A DNA stretch of 64,000 nucleotides from Chloroflexota bacterium (GCA_027618835.1 JAQCHZ010000013.1:1-64000); one strand, 5' to 3'; positions 1 to 8,943 are shown, counted from the first letter of the stretch. Numbers and translations are program-made. Notes: generated by a model from the letters alone, not told the origin.

Positions 1-253
1 AAGACATTAATAGATCTCCTCAGCAAATGAGGAACGATGTTATTCTGCCCCGGCGCTGAGTTCTGACAGAACCGTTCGGGCAACCGCTATGGGCTCGTAC
101 CAAGCGCTCTACGCCATCGGAATGCTTCTCGGCCCCGCTGCCTCAGGTCCCATCGCAGCAGCGTTCGGAATCGAGATGGTGTTCTGGGCGGCGGCGGCAG
201 CGACAGTTCTTGGCGGAGCAATGGCTGTCGTAAAACCGCTCCCACGAAAATAG
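1..253 (+). pseudogene. C-terminal remnant of an MFS transporter
   Basis: The frame ending at the TAG of 251-253 encodes a typical MFS C-terminal end: a charged loop (SDRTVRATAMGSY), then two hydrophobic stretches with the LYAIGMLLGP pattern. Reading upstream in this frame reaches tandem stops TAA-TAG at 8-13. Another frame gives GTMLFCP just before base 50, which would fit the same helix if a frameshift lay near 45-52, but that frame has a TGA at 28-30. The simplest reading is a decayed 3' end of a transporter gene. The rest lies outside the window, so a sequencing error or assembly edge cannot be excluded. Confidence 0.45.
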
Positions 254-360
254 TTCAAATCGTCATCCCGGGACTATCATTAGTTTCGCTTTATGCAGCG
301 AGAACTGACGCTAAAGATTAATATGCTCGAACGAGAAATCCACTAAAACAGGAGTGAACG

Positions 361-1758
361 ATGGCTTCGCAGGACATGCGGCTCGAACGTGATTCGATGG
401 GTGAACTAGAAGTTCCAGCAAACGCTTACTACGGCGGAAACGCCCGGCGCGCCGAATTGAACTTCCCGATTAGCAACCTGCGACTCGGACGTTCGTTCAT
501 CAAGGCAATTGGCCAAATCAAGCAATCAGCAGCCGTCGTAAACCTCGAACTAGGAGCGCTCGACGAAGAGATCGCCAACGCGATCATCGCTTCCGCGGAA
601 CGAGTCATCGACGGTGATTTCGACAGTTCGTTCGTTGTAGACATCTTCCAGACAGGCTCTGGAACGTCGACCAACATGAACGCCAATGAAGTCATCTCGA
701 ACGTGGCGATCGAATCACTTGGCGGCGAACTCGGATCTCGAAACCCCGTTCACCCCAACGACCATGTAAACAAAGGCCAGTCGTCGAACGACGTGTTCCC
801 ATCCACGATCCACCTAGCAGCTGCCGGAGCGATCAAAGACAACCTACTTCCTTCGCTTAAAGAACTTGAAGATTCACTTAGGTCAAAATCCGAAGAGTTC
901 TGGGGAGTCGTGAAAACAGGCCGTACCCACCTGCAAGACGCCACACCGATCCGACTAGGTCAGGAATTCCTTGGCTACGCGGGTCAACTCGAATTTGCCG
1001 GCAAGCGAGCCGAGAAAGCACTCGCCGAACTATCAGTCCTAGCCCTCGGCGGAACCGCAGTCGGAACCGGCATTGGCATGCACCCCGAGTTCTCAACGCG
1101 GGTTATTTCACGATTGCGCGATCTCACCGGTCTCGATCTTTCAGAAACCACGAATCACTTCCAAGCCCAAAGCACTCTCGACGCCGCCGTATCTGCGTCT
1201 GGCGAACTCAAATCGATCGCAGTCGGAATGCTTAAGATCGCCAACGACGTTCGTTGGTTAGGCTCTGGTCCCCGAGCTGGCATCGGCGAAATTTCGTTGC
1301 CAGAAGTCCAGCCTGGATCATCGATCATGCCAGGCAAGGTAAACCCAGTTATCGCTGAGTCTGTCGCGATGGTTTCGGCTCAAGTAATCGGCAATGACGC
1401 CACGATTACTATCGCTGGCCAGTCAGGCAATTTCGAGCTAAACGTGATGATGCCTGTGGCGGCACACAACCTGCTCGAATCGATCGATCTACTAGCGGCC
1501 GCAGCCCGCAACTTCGCCCGACAGTGCATCAACGGCCTTGTAGCAACCAGCAAGGGACCAGAAATGGTCATGCAGGGACTAGCGATCTGCACCGCCCTCG
1601 CACCGATCATCGGATACGACGAGGCAGCCCGCCTTGCACACGTAGCGTCCGAAAGCGGCGAAACAATCAAACAGGTCGCCCTACGAGAAACCGATCTAAC
1701 CAGCGAAAAACTCGACGAAGTCCTTGAACCGTTGTCGATGACTGAACCGAAGGCATAG
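361..1758 (+). CDS. fumC: Class II fumarate hydratase
   Basis: Cytosolic TCA-cycle enzyme that interconverts fumarate and L-malate. The 465-residue length is normal for class II. Visible signatures are TGSGTSTNMNANEVI (98-112), HPNDHVNKGQSSNDVFPS (131-148), the GRTHLQDATP segment with catalytic His190, and the family signature GSSIMPGKVNP (319-329) that carries the catalytic loop serine. The SSND and TGSGT signatures favour fumarase over aspartate ammonia-lyase. ATG at 361 follows an AGGAG ribosome site at 350-354. A hairpin terminator follows at 1805. It stands alone, but mdh and sdhABE in the same window supply the adjoining TCA steps. Confidence 0.93.
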   Translation: MASQDMRLERDSMGELEVPANAYYGGNARRAELNFPISNLRLGRSFIKAIGQIKQSAAVVNLELGALDEEIANAIIASAERVIDGDFDSSFVVDIFQTGSGTSTNMNANEVISNVAIESLGGELGSRNPVHPNDHVNKGQSSNDVFPSTIHLAAAGAIKDNLLPSLKELEDSLRSKSEEFWGVVKTGRTHLQDATPIRLGQEFLGYAGQLEFAGKRAEKALAELSVLALGGTAVGTGIGMHPEFSTRVISRLRDLTGLDLSETTNHFQAQSTLDAAVSASGELKSIAVGMLKIANDVRWLGSGPRAGIGEISLPEVQPGSSIMPGKVNPVIAESVAMVSAQVIGNDATITIAGQSGNFELNVMMPVAAHNLLESIDLLAAAARNFARQCINGLVATSKGPEMVMQGLAICTALAPIIGYDEAARLAHVASESGETIKQVALRETDLTSEKLDEVLEPLSMTEPKA

Positions 1759-1804
1759 CCTTCCCAAAACTCTCTCTGATAGGGATAACCGAATAGAAAA
1801 TCAC

Positions 1805-1843
1805 ACGAGACCGGTGCATACTGTCGCCGGTCTCGTTGTATTT
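1805..1843 (+). terminator. Intrinsic terminator after fumC
   Basis: A 10-bp perfect stem (1805-1814 with 1827-1836), 12-base loop, followed by the T-rich TTGTATTT. It lies 46 bases after the fumC stop and 30 bases before the next gene. Confidence 0.65.
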
Positions 1844-1875
1844 AACACTCAGGTCGCAAGATGGAGATTTCGTAA

Positions 1876-2334
1876 ATGGGCGCTGAAGCTAAAGTAAAAG
1901 AACTCGGACTTGATCTAACTCACCCGTCAGGTCCGGTCGCCAATTACGTGCCTGCCGTTACTGTCGGAAAACTCGTTTATCTTTCAGGTAAAGGCCCCAA
2001 TCGACCCGATGGATCGCAGGTCACTGGCAAGGCCGGATCAGAACGCACCGTCGACGAAGCTTACGATGCTGCACGACTCTGCGGCATCCAGCTTCTCTCA
2101 GCATTGAAAGAGCATGTTGGAAGCCTCGACAATGTAAAACGTGTCGTCAAATTGCTCGGCATGGTCAACGCTACCCCTGATTTCGCCGATCAACCCAAAG
2201 TCATAAACGGCTGTTCCGATCTACTCGTCTCGATTTTTGGCGAAAATGGCAAGCACGCCCGTTCAGCCGTCGGAATGGGCAGCCTCCCCGGCCAAATCAC
2301 CGTTGAAATCGAAATGATCGTCGAACTAAACTAG
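1876..2334 (+). CDS. RidA/YjgF family protein (atypical long subgroup)
   Basis: RidA-family proteins are small trimeric enzymes. The archetype hydrolyses reactive enamine/imine intermediates made by PLP enzymes. At 152 residues this one is longer than E. coli RidA and fits the longer RidA-like subgroup. The conserved C-terminal block ARSAVGMGSLPGQITVEIE (128-146) keeps the substrate-binding Arg (Arg129) and a Glu (Glu144) equivalent to the active-site Arg and Glu of RidA. ATG at 1876. It is followed at 51 bases by the VOC gene on the same strand, so the two may be co-transcribed. The exact substrate cannot be told. Confidence 0.85.
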   Translation: MGAEAKVKELGLDLTHPSGPVANYVPAVTVGKLVYLSGKGPNRPDGSQVTGKAGSERTVDEAYDAARLCGIQLLSALKEHVGSLDNVKRVVKLLGMVNATPDFADQPKVINGCSDLLVSIFGENGKHARSAVGMGSLPGQITVEIEMIVELN

Positions 2335-2385
2335 CGATCAGTCATATTCGCTAAATCGGATCAACCCAAAAGAACGGATCATCAG

Positions 2386-3276
2386 TTGCCCGGAACAATC
2401 AGCATCAAAACTATCAACCACGTCGGCATCCCAATATGGGATCGACGCGTTGCGCTCAAGTTCTACCGAGATATTCTCGGGCTTCAGGTGATCCCTTCAA
2501 TGGTCGATTCGCCCAACATCGTTTGGACCAAAACTCTTGATGGAACAATGGTTCACTTGATCGAGCCATCTGATGGCGAAAATCTTGGCGATCCCCACAT
2601 CGCTTTTGAGGTCGACGATTTCGATTCGTCTGTCGAGGCTTTGAGGGCTTCTGGCTACCCAAACATTAGCGACACAGGCGAACGGCACGACGGCCAAAAG
2701 TGCATCTTCATTGACGACAACGATGGCAATCGCCTCGAATTCGCTACCGCCAGCAATTTGCGCTCATCGACTCGTGTCGCCGACGCACTTGGCTACACAT
2801 CAGAATCAGGTACTAACGCCAATGCCGATTCGCCTTCAAAGATTAAATTACTCACGATCAATCACGTCGGTTTGGCAGTGAGCGATCGTGCAGGGTGCAT
2901 GGGTATGTACCGTGATCTGCTGAACATCAACGTGATTCCACACCAGATCGACGGTAACACGCTGAGTTGGACCGAAATGCCCGACGGCTCCATGGTTCAC
3001 GTTATCGACCCTCCACAGTCGGTGGGTCCACGAGGCGACGGCAGACAGCATGTAGCTTTCGAGGTCACCGATCTTGAGGCGACTGCTGAAGCTCTAAGCG
3101 ATGCCAACATCGAAATCGTTGAAGGAATCGGAACTCGACACGACGGTCAGCAGTTCCTGTTCATCTACGATCCAGATGGCAACCGCATTGAAATAGCGAC
3201 ACGTGGTGATCATTCGAACACCCCTCGCACCGCCGATGAAAACGGCTACACAAGCGAAAACGGTGTGCTGCTTTAG
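2386..3276 (+). CDS. Two-domain VOC family protein (glyoxalase/dioxygenase fold)
   Basis: Two tandem vicinal-oxygen-chelate domains (about 8-125 and 155-275), each with the metal-ligand pattern of the superfamily: His12 (NHVG), His71 (HIAFEV) and Glu118 (RLEFA) in the first; His160 (NHVGLAV), His222 (HVAFEV) and Glu269 (RIEIA) in the second. Both halves keep the ligands, so both may bind metal. Each half ends in a similar NGYTSE/LGYTSE tail, which indicates internal duplication. The start is TTG at 2386; no better start is visible upstream. Members include glyoxalases, epimerases and extradiol dioxygenases; the sequence does not decide which. Confidence 0.83.
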   Translation: MPGTISIKTINHVGIPIWDRRVALKFYRDILGLQVIPSMVDSPNIVWTKTLDGTMVHLIEPSDGENLGDPHIAFEVDDFDSSVEALRASGYPNISDTGERHDGQKCIFIDDNDGNRLEFATASNLRSSTRVADALGYTSESGTNANADSPSKIKLLTINHVGLAVSDRAGCMGMYRDLLNINVIPHQIDGNTLSWTEMPDGSMVHVIDPPQSVGPRGDGRQHVAFEVTDLEATAEALSDANIEIVEGIGTRHDGQQFLFIYDPDGNRIEIATRGDHSNTPRTADENGYTSENGVLL

Positions 3277-3324
3277 AAGGTCAATACCTGCCGAAACAGT
3301 CTGATGCGCGGGCAAATTAGCTAC

Positions 3325-3774
3325 TTAATCCGACGAATCAGCGCCCTCAACGCTGGCGAAGTACGACTCTAGGAATCCGATCGCGGCCGTTTCGATTTTT
3401 GAGTCGGCAACCTTCTTCAACATCCCCGAAGTTTCGACCGATCCTGCCATTTTAACGGTCGTACTTCCTGAATTGTCTCCAGTGCTCGTCAGGGTCACGT
3501 CGGCTTTGCCTGAAACCCCAGCGCCCATCGATTTTCCTGAAAGTTCGATCGTGAAACCACGAGACTCGTCGATGTTCGACAACCAGACATCGGCATTCAC
3601 AGTCGGACGTAAAAACCCCATTCGGATCTTCATTGAAACGCGGTAGCTGTTAGATCCGGTCGAAACCACTTTCGCTGTTCCCGGCAAGTGCGGCTCCATA
3701 GTCGCTGGATCAGTCAACACACCCCAAACGGTCGACAATGAAGCTTCAACTGTTCGGTCGTAATCAAATTTCAA
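3325..3774 (-). CDS. CoxG/SRPBCC family protein
   Basis: A START-like hydrophobic-pocket protein of the CoxG family (carbon monoxide dehydrogenase subunit G-like). Typical features are the VWGVLTDPATMEPHLPGTAKV opening helix-loop and the later GKADVTLTS strand. CoxG proteins are membrane-associated accessory proteins in aerobic CO dehydrogenase clusters, but many homologues lie outside them, and no coxLMS genes are present here. I chose TTG at 3774 because GAAAGG lies 8 bases upstream and the product then begins MKFDYDRTVEAS, as family members do. A longer TTG start at 3813 is possible (162 residues). It is convergent with the VOC gene. Confidence 0.75.
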   Translation of the reverse strand: MKFDYDRTVEASLSTVWGVLTDPATMEPHLPGTAKVVSTGSNSYRVSMKIRMGFLRPTVNADVWLSNIDESRGFTIELSGKSMGAGVSGKADVTLTSTGDNSGSTTVKMAGSVETSGMLKKVADSKIETAAIGFLESYFASVEGADSSD

Positions 3775-3902
3775 TCGGGATGCCTTTCGACCACGAAAAA
3801 TCGGTCGGAACAACTGGATTTCTAAAAAACATGTTCAAGAAGGTCAATTCTATCCACCAAACGCTCTCACGCCTCGTAGCGCTGGATTAGGATTAGACCC
3901 AT

Positions 3903-5177
3903 ATGTCAACGCCCGAGACGTCACCGGCGCCTGAGTCCGCACCAGTTCGCAGTTCAGTTCGTTCAACCATTCGCTCGCTCGTATGGTCTGTTTACGCGCC
4001 CTCATTTCTGCTGTCGATGGGTCAGGGCATCCTCATCCCAGTTCTACCTGGGTTCGCAAAAGAGGAAATGGCCGCAACTATCGGGCTCATTGGTCTAGTA
4101 ATCGCAGCACGCCACATCGGCACGATGATTTTCGATGTACCGGCAGGAATTCTTGTTGGTCGACTCGGACTTCGCAAGACCATGATCGCAGGCGTCATCC
4201 TGTTCGGCATTTCGGCTGTCTGGGCAGGATTATCCCCTAACTTTTCGTCGCTCATGGCGGCACGAGTGCTAGCCGGGGTCAGTTTCGCTCTTTGGAGTAT
4301 TTCTCGACACTCCTATATCGCAACCGTAGTTCCGATCGACGTTCGAGGAAGAGCGCTTTCGCTATTCGGTGGAATATCACGTATCGCCACAATCCTCGGC
4401 CCGCTAATGGGTGGAATCCTCGCCGAGAGTGTAGGCATCCGAGTACCGTTCTACGCCCAAGCCGGTGTTGCCGTACTCACGCTGATCATGGTCTTAATCA
4501 CAACCAGAAATATAATCGAGCCAAAACGCTCAGGCAACCGTCACAACGTATTTGCCGAACTTGGAAGTGTGGTCACTCGACACCGCCGTGATTTTGCAAC
4601 TGCCGGTGTAGCCGCCGTCGCTCTCCAATTCGTTCGTGCCGGACGAGAATTCTTGATTCCGGTTTGGGGTGGAGAACTCGGGCTTGGTAAAGACCAGATC
4701 GGTTCCATCGCCGCCGCGTCATTTGCCGTCGATTCAATGCTATTTCCACTCGTCGGATACTCGATGGACAAATGGGGTCGCAAGTCGACCGGCATCCCCG
4801 CATTCATCGTGCTCGGCACGGCCATCGCACTAATTCCGCTGACGGGATCGTTCGGCGCGCTGATGGCAGTCGGGCTAATTGCAGGACTCGGTAACGGCCT
4901 GTCCAGCGGGTTCGTGCTAATCATGGGCACTGATCTCGCTCCAAAAGACAACCCGGGCGAGTTCTTGGGAGTTTGGCGTCTTATCTCAGACACCGGTGGA
5001 GCAACCGGCCCGATCGCCATCGGCGGAATCGCTCAGGTTCTCACGTTGGGTGTAGCAGCAGCGGCTACCGCAGGTATCGGCGCATTCGGCGCTCTAGTAC
5101 TGATCTTCGTAGTCAAAGAAACTATGACGAGAACGCCAAGATCCTCTGTCAAAACTGCTCGACCAAAGGCCAAGTAG
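3903..5177 (+). CDS. MFS transporter
   Basis: A 424-residue, roughly 12-helix major facilitator superfamily permease in the inner membrane. The loop-2/3 signature is visible as GILVGRLGLRKTMIAG (about 82-97), with a second-half equivalent near GYSMDKWGRKST. The N-terminus is rich in Ser/Pro and the C-terminus is basic. The last helices resemble those of the remnant at 1-253, so the two may belong to related subfamilies. Substrate is unknown; drug and metabolite efflux are both common in such families. The ATG at 3903 lies in a CATATG context with no strong ribosome site. Confidence 0.85.
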   Translation: MSTPETSPAPESAPVRSSVRSTIRSLVWSVYAPSFLLSMGQGILIPVLPGFAKEEMAATIGLIGLVIAARHIGTMIFDVPAGILVGRLGLRKTMIAGVILFGISAVWAGLSPNFSSLMAARVLAGVSFALWSISRHSYIATVVPIDVRGRALSLFGGISRIATILGPLMGGILAESVGIRVPFYAQAGVAVLTLIMVLITTRNIIEPKRSGNRHNVFAELGSVVTRHRRDFATAGVAAVALQFVRAGREFLIPVWGGELGLGKDQIGSIAAASFAVDSMLFPLVGYSMDKWGRKSTGIPAFIVLGTAIALIPLTGSFGALMAVGLIAGLGNGLSSGFVLIMGTDLAPKDNPGEFLGVWRLISDTGGATGPIAIGGIAQVLTLGVAAAATAGIGAFGALVLIFVVKETMTRTPRSSVKTARPKAK

Positions 5178-5192
5178 CAAGCAGATAGCGAC

Positions 5193-5226
5193 CCAACGGC
5201 AGCTCGCAGCGAGCGAAGCACGTTGG
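5193..5226. terminator. Hairpin between convergent genes
   Basis: Nested inverted repeats between two convergent genes: CCAACG (5193-5198) with CGTTGG (5221-5226), enclosing GCTCG/CGAGC (5202-5206 with 5210-5214). No T-tract follows, so a terminator role is an inference from position. Confidence 0.35.
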
Positions 5227-5240
5227 AGAATCCGAAGACG

Positions 5241-6107
5241 TTAGAGTCCTTCAACACTCAACAAGGCGTGTAGGTCTCGCAAGCACATTGCGTCATCTTC
5301 GGGTGCCCTAGCGTCAACCCAGTCCTTCGACTCGCCTGACATGCCCTCAACGGCTCCGACAGCGACGATTTCCTTCACCCACTCGTAACCCTGCTCTACC
5401 GACGGTAGTAGGTTCTTACCTGTCTTAAGCGATAGTGCAGCAATCAAGCCGTACCCGCCCCAGTTCGAAACGCTGGCAGTGATGAGTTCAGTCGTTGTCG
5501 TGACACAAGGATCGTCTGGCAGATTTTCGATATCGGGAATCACATGCCGCATGTTCCCCATACCAATCTCATTCCCACCATCGCCAATCCCGACTGTGTA
5601 CGGGTGCTCATCAAACATATGGTCGATCTTGGCGTTGAACTTCGAAAAGTCGACGCCCTTCCAGTTCCGATACGTCCCGTCACCCAGCAAACCTGCCCGT
5701 TCAATCGAAACCATCGCCGACGGGGCGTGCTCCACCAATAATTTGTGAGCGAACATGCTCGATTCGTGATGATTCGTAATCGGAAATTCGATCACTTCGT
5801 CATCACCGGCAATCGCCCTAATCGCCGTGGAACACAGTTCATCCGTTACATAGGCAACCGTGTTGCCAAGCGATTTCAGTGCTTCACCAATAGCAACCGC
5901 GCCGGGAGGCCCATCGGTCTCTGGTTCTCCAGCTCGAAGAATATAAAACCCGGTCGCAATCAGCACCTTGCCAGGATGATCGAGCAGCAACTGCGCCGAC
6001 CGCTCAAGCCAACCCTCAGGCATGTGCTCCCGCAACGCCTTCATCCCGCGAATATCGTCTTGTAGAACAATGTCTTCGATCTTGGTGAATACTGATGATT
6101 CAGGCAT
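5241..6107 (-). CDS. D-glutamate cyclase C-terminal-like protein (DUF4392)
   Basis: A 288-residue stand-alone protein matching the DUF4392 domain, which forms the C-terminal half of vertebrate mitochondrial D-glutamate cyclase (DGLUCY; D-glutamate to 5-oxo-D-proline). Family hallmarks are ATGFYI (51-56), PETDGPPGA (62-70) and the glycine-rich IGDGGNEIGMGN (174-185). The other half of the vertebrate enzyme (DUF1445) is encoded at 6768-7568 in the same operon. The ATG at 6107 overlaps the stop of the intervening AbiU2-like gene by 8 bases. That it acts on D-glutamate here is inferred from the family. Confidence 0.8.
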   Translation of the reverse strand: MPESSVFTKIEDIVLQDDIRGMKALREHMPEGWLERSAQLLLDHPGKVLIATGFYILRAGEPETDGPPGAVAIGEALKSLGNTVAYVTDELCSTAIRAIAGDDEVIEFPITNHHESSMFAHKLLVEHAPSAMVSIERAGLLGDGTYRNWKGVDFSKFNAKIDHMFDEHPYTVGIGDGGNEIGMGNMRHVIPDIENLPDDPCVTTTTELITASVSNWGGYGLIAALSLKTGKNLLPSVEQGYEWVKEIVAVGAVEGMSGESKDWVDARAPEDDAMCLRDLHALLSVEGL

Positions 6108-6767
6108 TTGGTTTCAATCCGCCTCCGTCACTAATTTTTTTATTATGCGCTTCGAGATCATCCATCATTTTTCTTTCGATGTTCTCTTTGCGAGTAACAA
6201 TTCCAAGTTCCGCAACTTCAAATAATAATTTCGTACGCGATTCGGTGTCTCGTTCAATCTGTATCCAAGATGTCACCGATCGATCAACTGCGGAAGAAAT
6301 TACGTTGAATATCTTGATCGCCTGATCAATCAATTCATCAATTTCCTGTTTTTCAATTCTCGGAAGTTTGATGCCCCCTCGATTCCAATGCGCCAGCCTT
6401 TGATTTCGAAGCTGATTCAGTCGGGTTCCAGATCCTGACATCGCGGTCAAATCTGAAACAAGTTTGGCTATAGTTTCATCGGTCCTGTGAGGGAGCAGTT
6501 CTTGATTTTCTTGAATCGCGATGATCAGGTTTGGGATACTCGCTGTGCGAGTGTCTTTGTCGATAATTCGAGCGGTTGTCATCAACATCGTTTGCCTCAG
6601 TGCTTCCCGGGCAGGGCTGCAGGGCTAAAGAAACCCTTGTGTCGGTTAAGCACGGGCAACTGATCTTCAGTCTGCCAAGATGCGTAAAAGGCAACACGAC
6701 TGCTTTTTATTAACGATATTTCGTTTTTGAGCTGCGAAAATGCTGCGCCAAATTCTTCCAAGTCCAT
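6100..6767 (-). pseudogene. AbiU2/HEPN-like protein, frameshifted by an 8-bp tandem duplication
   Basis: Two overlapping frames make one protein. From ATG 6767, directly after the TAG of the upstream gene (TAGATG), the frame encodes MDLEEFGAAFSQLKNEIS and on to HKGFFSP, then soon stops. A second frame runs from before ATG 6588 to 6100 and begins SPAREALRQTML. The break is at 6611-6626, where GCAGGGCT occurs twice in tandem; removing one copy joins the frames into 219 residues with FFSPAREALRQ intact. The C-terminal part has an RNQRLAHW segment, an R-x5-H arrangement like the HEPN RNase motif, within an AbiU2-like context. Real mutation, reversible slippage and read error are all possible. A 162-residue product from ATG 6588 could still be made. 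Confidence 0.65.
6611..6626. repeat. 8-bp perfect tandem duplication inside the AbiU2-like gene
   Basis: GCAGGGCT GCAGGGCT (plus strand). Deleting one unit restores the reading frame of the AbiU2-like protein. Confidence 0.9.
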
Positions 6768-7568
6768 CTACAAAACAGCCAAATCTTCGTCCATAAGATC
6801 AGTCACGAACATGTGACCCGGTGAGTGCGTAATCATCAGCTCCGGTTTTGACGCCATCGCCACCGATTGCGGGGTCACTCCGCACGCCCAGAACACCGGA
6901 ACTTCGTCCTCATTGCCCTGCTCCCACACTTCGCCGAAATCAGGCTTCGTAATATCGGATATTCCGATCTTGGAAGGATCGCCAATGTGAATTGGTGCGC
7001 CATGCGTACTCGGGAATCGTGAAGTCGCTTGCACCGCACGAACTACTTTATCCTGCGGAATCCATCGGTGCGAAACCACCATCGGACCACCAAATTCGCC
7101 CGATTTTTCAGTTTGAATATCGGTAATAAACATCGGCACATTGCGTTCAGTTCCGTAGTACGGCAGATCGATTCCGTTCGCCATCAGAGCATGCTCAAAC
7201 GAGAAGCTGCACCCAAGTAGGAACGTAACGAGGTCGTCCCGCCAGTGCGACTCTAGAGTCGTCGGTTCATCCACCATCTCGCCGTTCTTGTACACCCGGT
7301 ACAAAGGAACGTCGGTGCGTATATCCGAACCGGGAGCCGTAAGAGCGGCCTCAACGTGATCAGCTTCGATCACCTCGATGACCGGACATGGCTTCGGATT
7401 TCGCTGGCAAAACAACAAAAACTCGAACGCAACTTCTTTGGGCAATATCGCTACATTCGCCTGCACATGATGAGGCGCAACACCCGAAGTCGGCTGCAAG
7501 AACTTACCTTCTCGAATGAGCCGTCGGACTTCTGCACCCGTTTGTGGAACTGTTATCTCTGTGGACAT
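6768..7568 (-). CDS. Putative hydro-lyase, DUF1445/YcsI family (D-glutamate cyclase N-terminal-like)
   Basis: A 266-residue protein of the DUF1445 (YcsI/PA2116) family, annotated in many genomes as putative hydro-lyase and forming the N-terminal half of vertebrate D-glutamate cyclase. Recognisable family segments are the N-terminal TSGVAPHHVQANVAILP, CSFSFEHALMANGI in the middle, and CGVTPQSVAM and THSPGHMFVTDL near the C-terminus. It is the first gene of a three-gene operon (DUF1445, AbiU2-like, DUF4392), with the next start immediately after its stop. The pairing with DUF4392 supports D-glutamate/5-oxoproline metabolism; the reaction in this organism is inferred. Confidence 0.82.
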   Translation of the reverse strand: MSTEITVPQTGAEVRRLIREGKFLQPTSGVAPHHVQANVAILPKEVAFEFLLFCQRNPKPCPVIEVIEADHVEAALTAPGSDIRTDVPLYRVYKNGEMVDEPTTLESHWRDDLVTFLLGCSFSFEHALMANGIDLPYYGTERNVPMFITDIQTEKSGEFGGPMVVSHRWIPQDKVVRAVQATSRFPSTHGAPIHIGDPSKIGISDITKPDFGEVWEQGNEDEVPVFWACGVTPQSVAMASKPELMITHSPGHMFVTDLMDEDLAVL

Positions 7569-7759
7569 ACGAGCATCTTAGGTACTCGAATATTCTGGGT
7601 CAAACTACAAACACAGCCAACTTCGCCCCCATTCATCGTGGAACAGGGCTAACATCTTGGCGATTCAGTGACTCGTGAGACCGAACCTCATCGATCTGAA
7701 GACACGTTGTGGCACTTGCACAACTTCCAACCTGAAACAATCGACCAAACCCAAAAACA

Positions 7760-8914
7760 ATGAAAATTACGAGAGTTGATCAGTTCGCACCGCGTAACCG
7801 CACGCGACTGATCCGCATATCTACCGACACCGGAATCGAAGGCTGGGCCGAGAGCACGCTTGAAGGCAAGCCCCAGAGCGTTCCCGCCGCCATCGACGAG
7901 TTCGCTCAGTACCTCATCGGCAAAGACCCGCTGAGGATCGAACACCACTGGCAGCAGATGTACCGTTCCTCCTTCTTCCGAGGCGGAGCTCACAACATGT
8001 CAGCGATCGCAGCTATCGACGCTGCGCTCTGGGACATATCAGGCAAGCACTACGGCGTTCCAAGCTACATGCTCATGGGTGGCAACGTCCGCGACAAGAT
8101 TCGTGTCTACGCCCACTGGGGAATCAGTGATCTCTCCGACGAAGGTCTTGAGAAGTCAAGAAACCGCCTCACGATGCTGCAAGAGAGCGGGTACACCGGC
8201 TACAAAGCTGGACCCTCCGGAACATGGCGCGCCCACGAGCCACCGTCACGCATCGACGAGTTCGTAAAAGCCGCCTACATGATGCGAGAGTGGGTCGGCG
8301 ATGATGTTGAACTATGTTTCGATTTCCACGGGAAGATGACACCGGGTCTGGCAGTAGAGATCTGTAACGAGATAAAGGGAATGCGCCCGATGTTCGTTGA
8401 AGAGCCTGTGCCACAAGAAAACCCTGATGCTCTGAAGAGAATTCAGGAACAGGTTTCATTCCCACTGGCGACCGGCGAGCGACTTCTCTCTCGTTGGGAG
8501 TTCCGCGAAATTATCGAAAAGCAGGCAGTTTCGCTGCTCCAGCCCGACGTCGCCCACTGCGGTGGTCCTTCTGAGCTGAAGCGAATCGCTAACTACGCTG
8601 AGGTCTACTACCAGCACATCATGCCCCACTGCGCAATCGGCCCGCTGGCCCTCGCAGCTTGCATGCTTGTCGACGCTGTAGTTCCGAACTTCCTAATTCA
8701 AGAACAGGTCGACGCCGGTCTCGGTGTTGGACTGCTCAAGAAGCCTTGGGAAGTCAAAGATGGGCACATCGATCTCTGGACAACTCCGGGTCTCGGTGTG
8801 GAGCTAGACGAAGCTGAAGCAACCAAGACCTACGATGGTGAAGCCTATGGCTACCACAAGGAACTTGGTGGCGAGTACTACTACGAAAACGACGGATCGG
8901 TCGCTGACTGGTAA
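7760..8914 (+). CDS. Enolase-superfamily sugar-acid dehydratase, D-galactonate dehydratase-like
   Basis: Mandelate racemase/muconate-lactonizing fold: capping domain 1-120, then a TIM barrel. Expected metal ligands are Asp188, Glu214 (FVEEPV) and Glu240 (TGERLLSRWEF). The galactonate-dehydratase type catalytic pair is His190 (DFHG) and His290 (MPHCAIGPLALAA), with Asp263 (LQPD) behind it. These residues and the IQEQ segment near the end match DgoD-like dehydratases, which convert aldonates to 2-keto-3-deoxy acids. It is a single gene with a strong terminator downstream and is separate from the four-gene enolase cluster at 55-61 kb. Exact sugar acid is not determinable. Confidence 0.86.
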   Translation: MKITRVDQFAPRNRTRLIRISTDTGIEGWAESTLEGKPQSVPAAIDEFAQYLIGKDPLRIEHHWQQMYRSSFFRGGAHNMSAIAAIDAALWDISGKHYGVPSYMLMGGNVRDKIRVYAHWGISDLSDEGLEKSRNRLTMLQESGYTGYKAGPSGTWRAHEPPSRIDEFVKAAYMMREWVGDDVELCFDFHGKMTPGLAVEICNEIKGMRPMFVEEPVPQENPDALKRIQEQVSFPLATGERLLSRWEFREIIEKQAVSLLQPDVAHCGGPSELKRIANYAEVYYQHIMPHCAIGPLALAACMLVDAVVPNFLIQEQVDAGLGVGLLKKPWEVKDGHIDLWTTPGLGVELDEAEATKTYDGEAYGYHKELGGEYYYENDGSVADW

Positions 8915-8943
8915 GTCCTGCGGCTAGCACTATCGAACTACCA

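Noticed and set aside
4541-5020. 159-codon frame opposite the MFS transporter
   Set aside because: Low-complexity Pro/Ser/Ala translation in antisense of a membrane protein gene.
6476-6697. 73-codon frame in the 5' part of the AbiU2-like gene as a separate antitoxin
   Set aside because: It is a third frame with a Pro/Ser/Arg-rich translation; the frameshift reconstruction accounts for this DNA much better.
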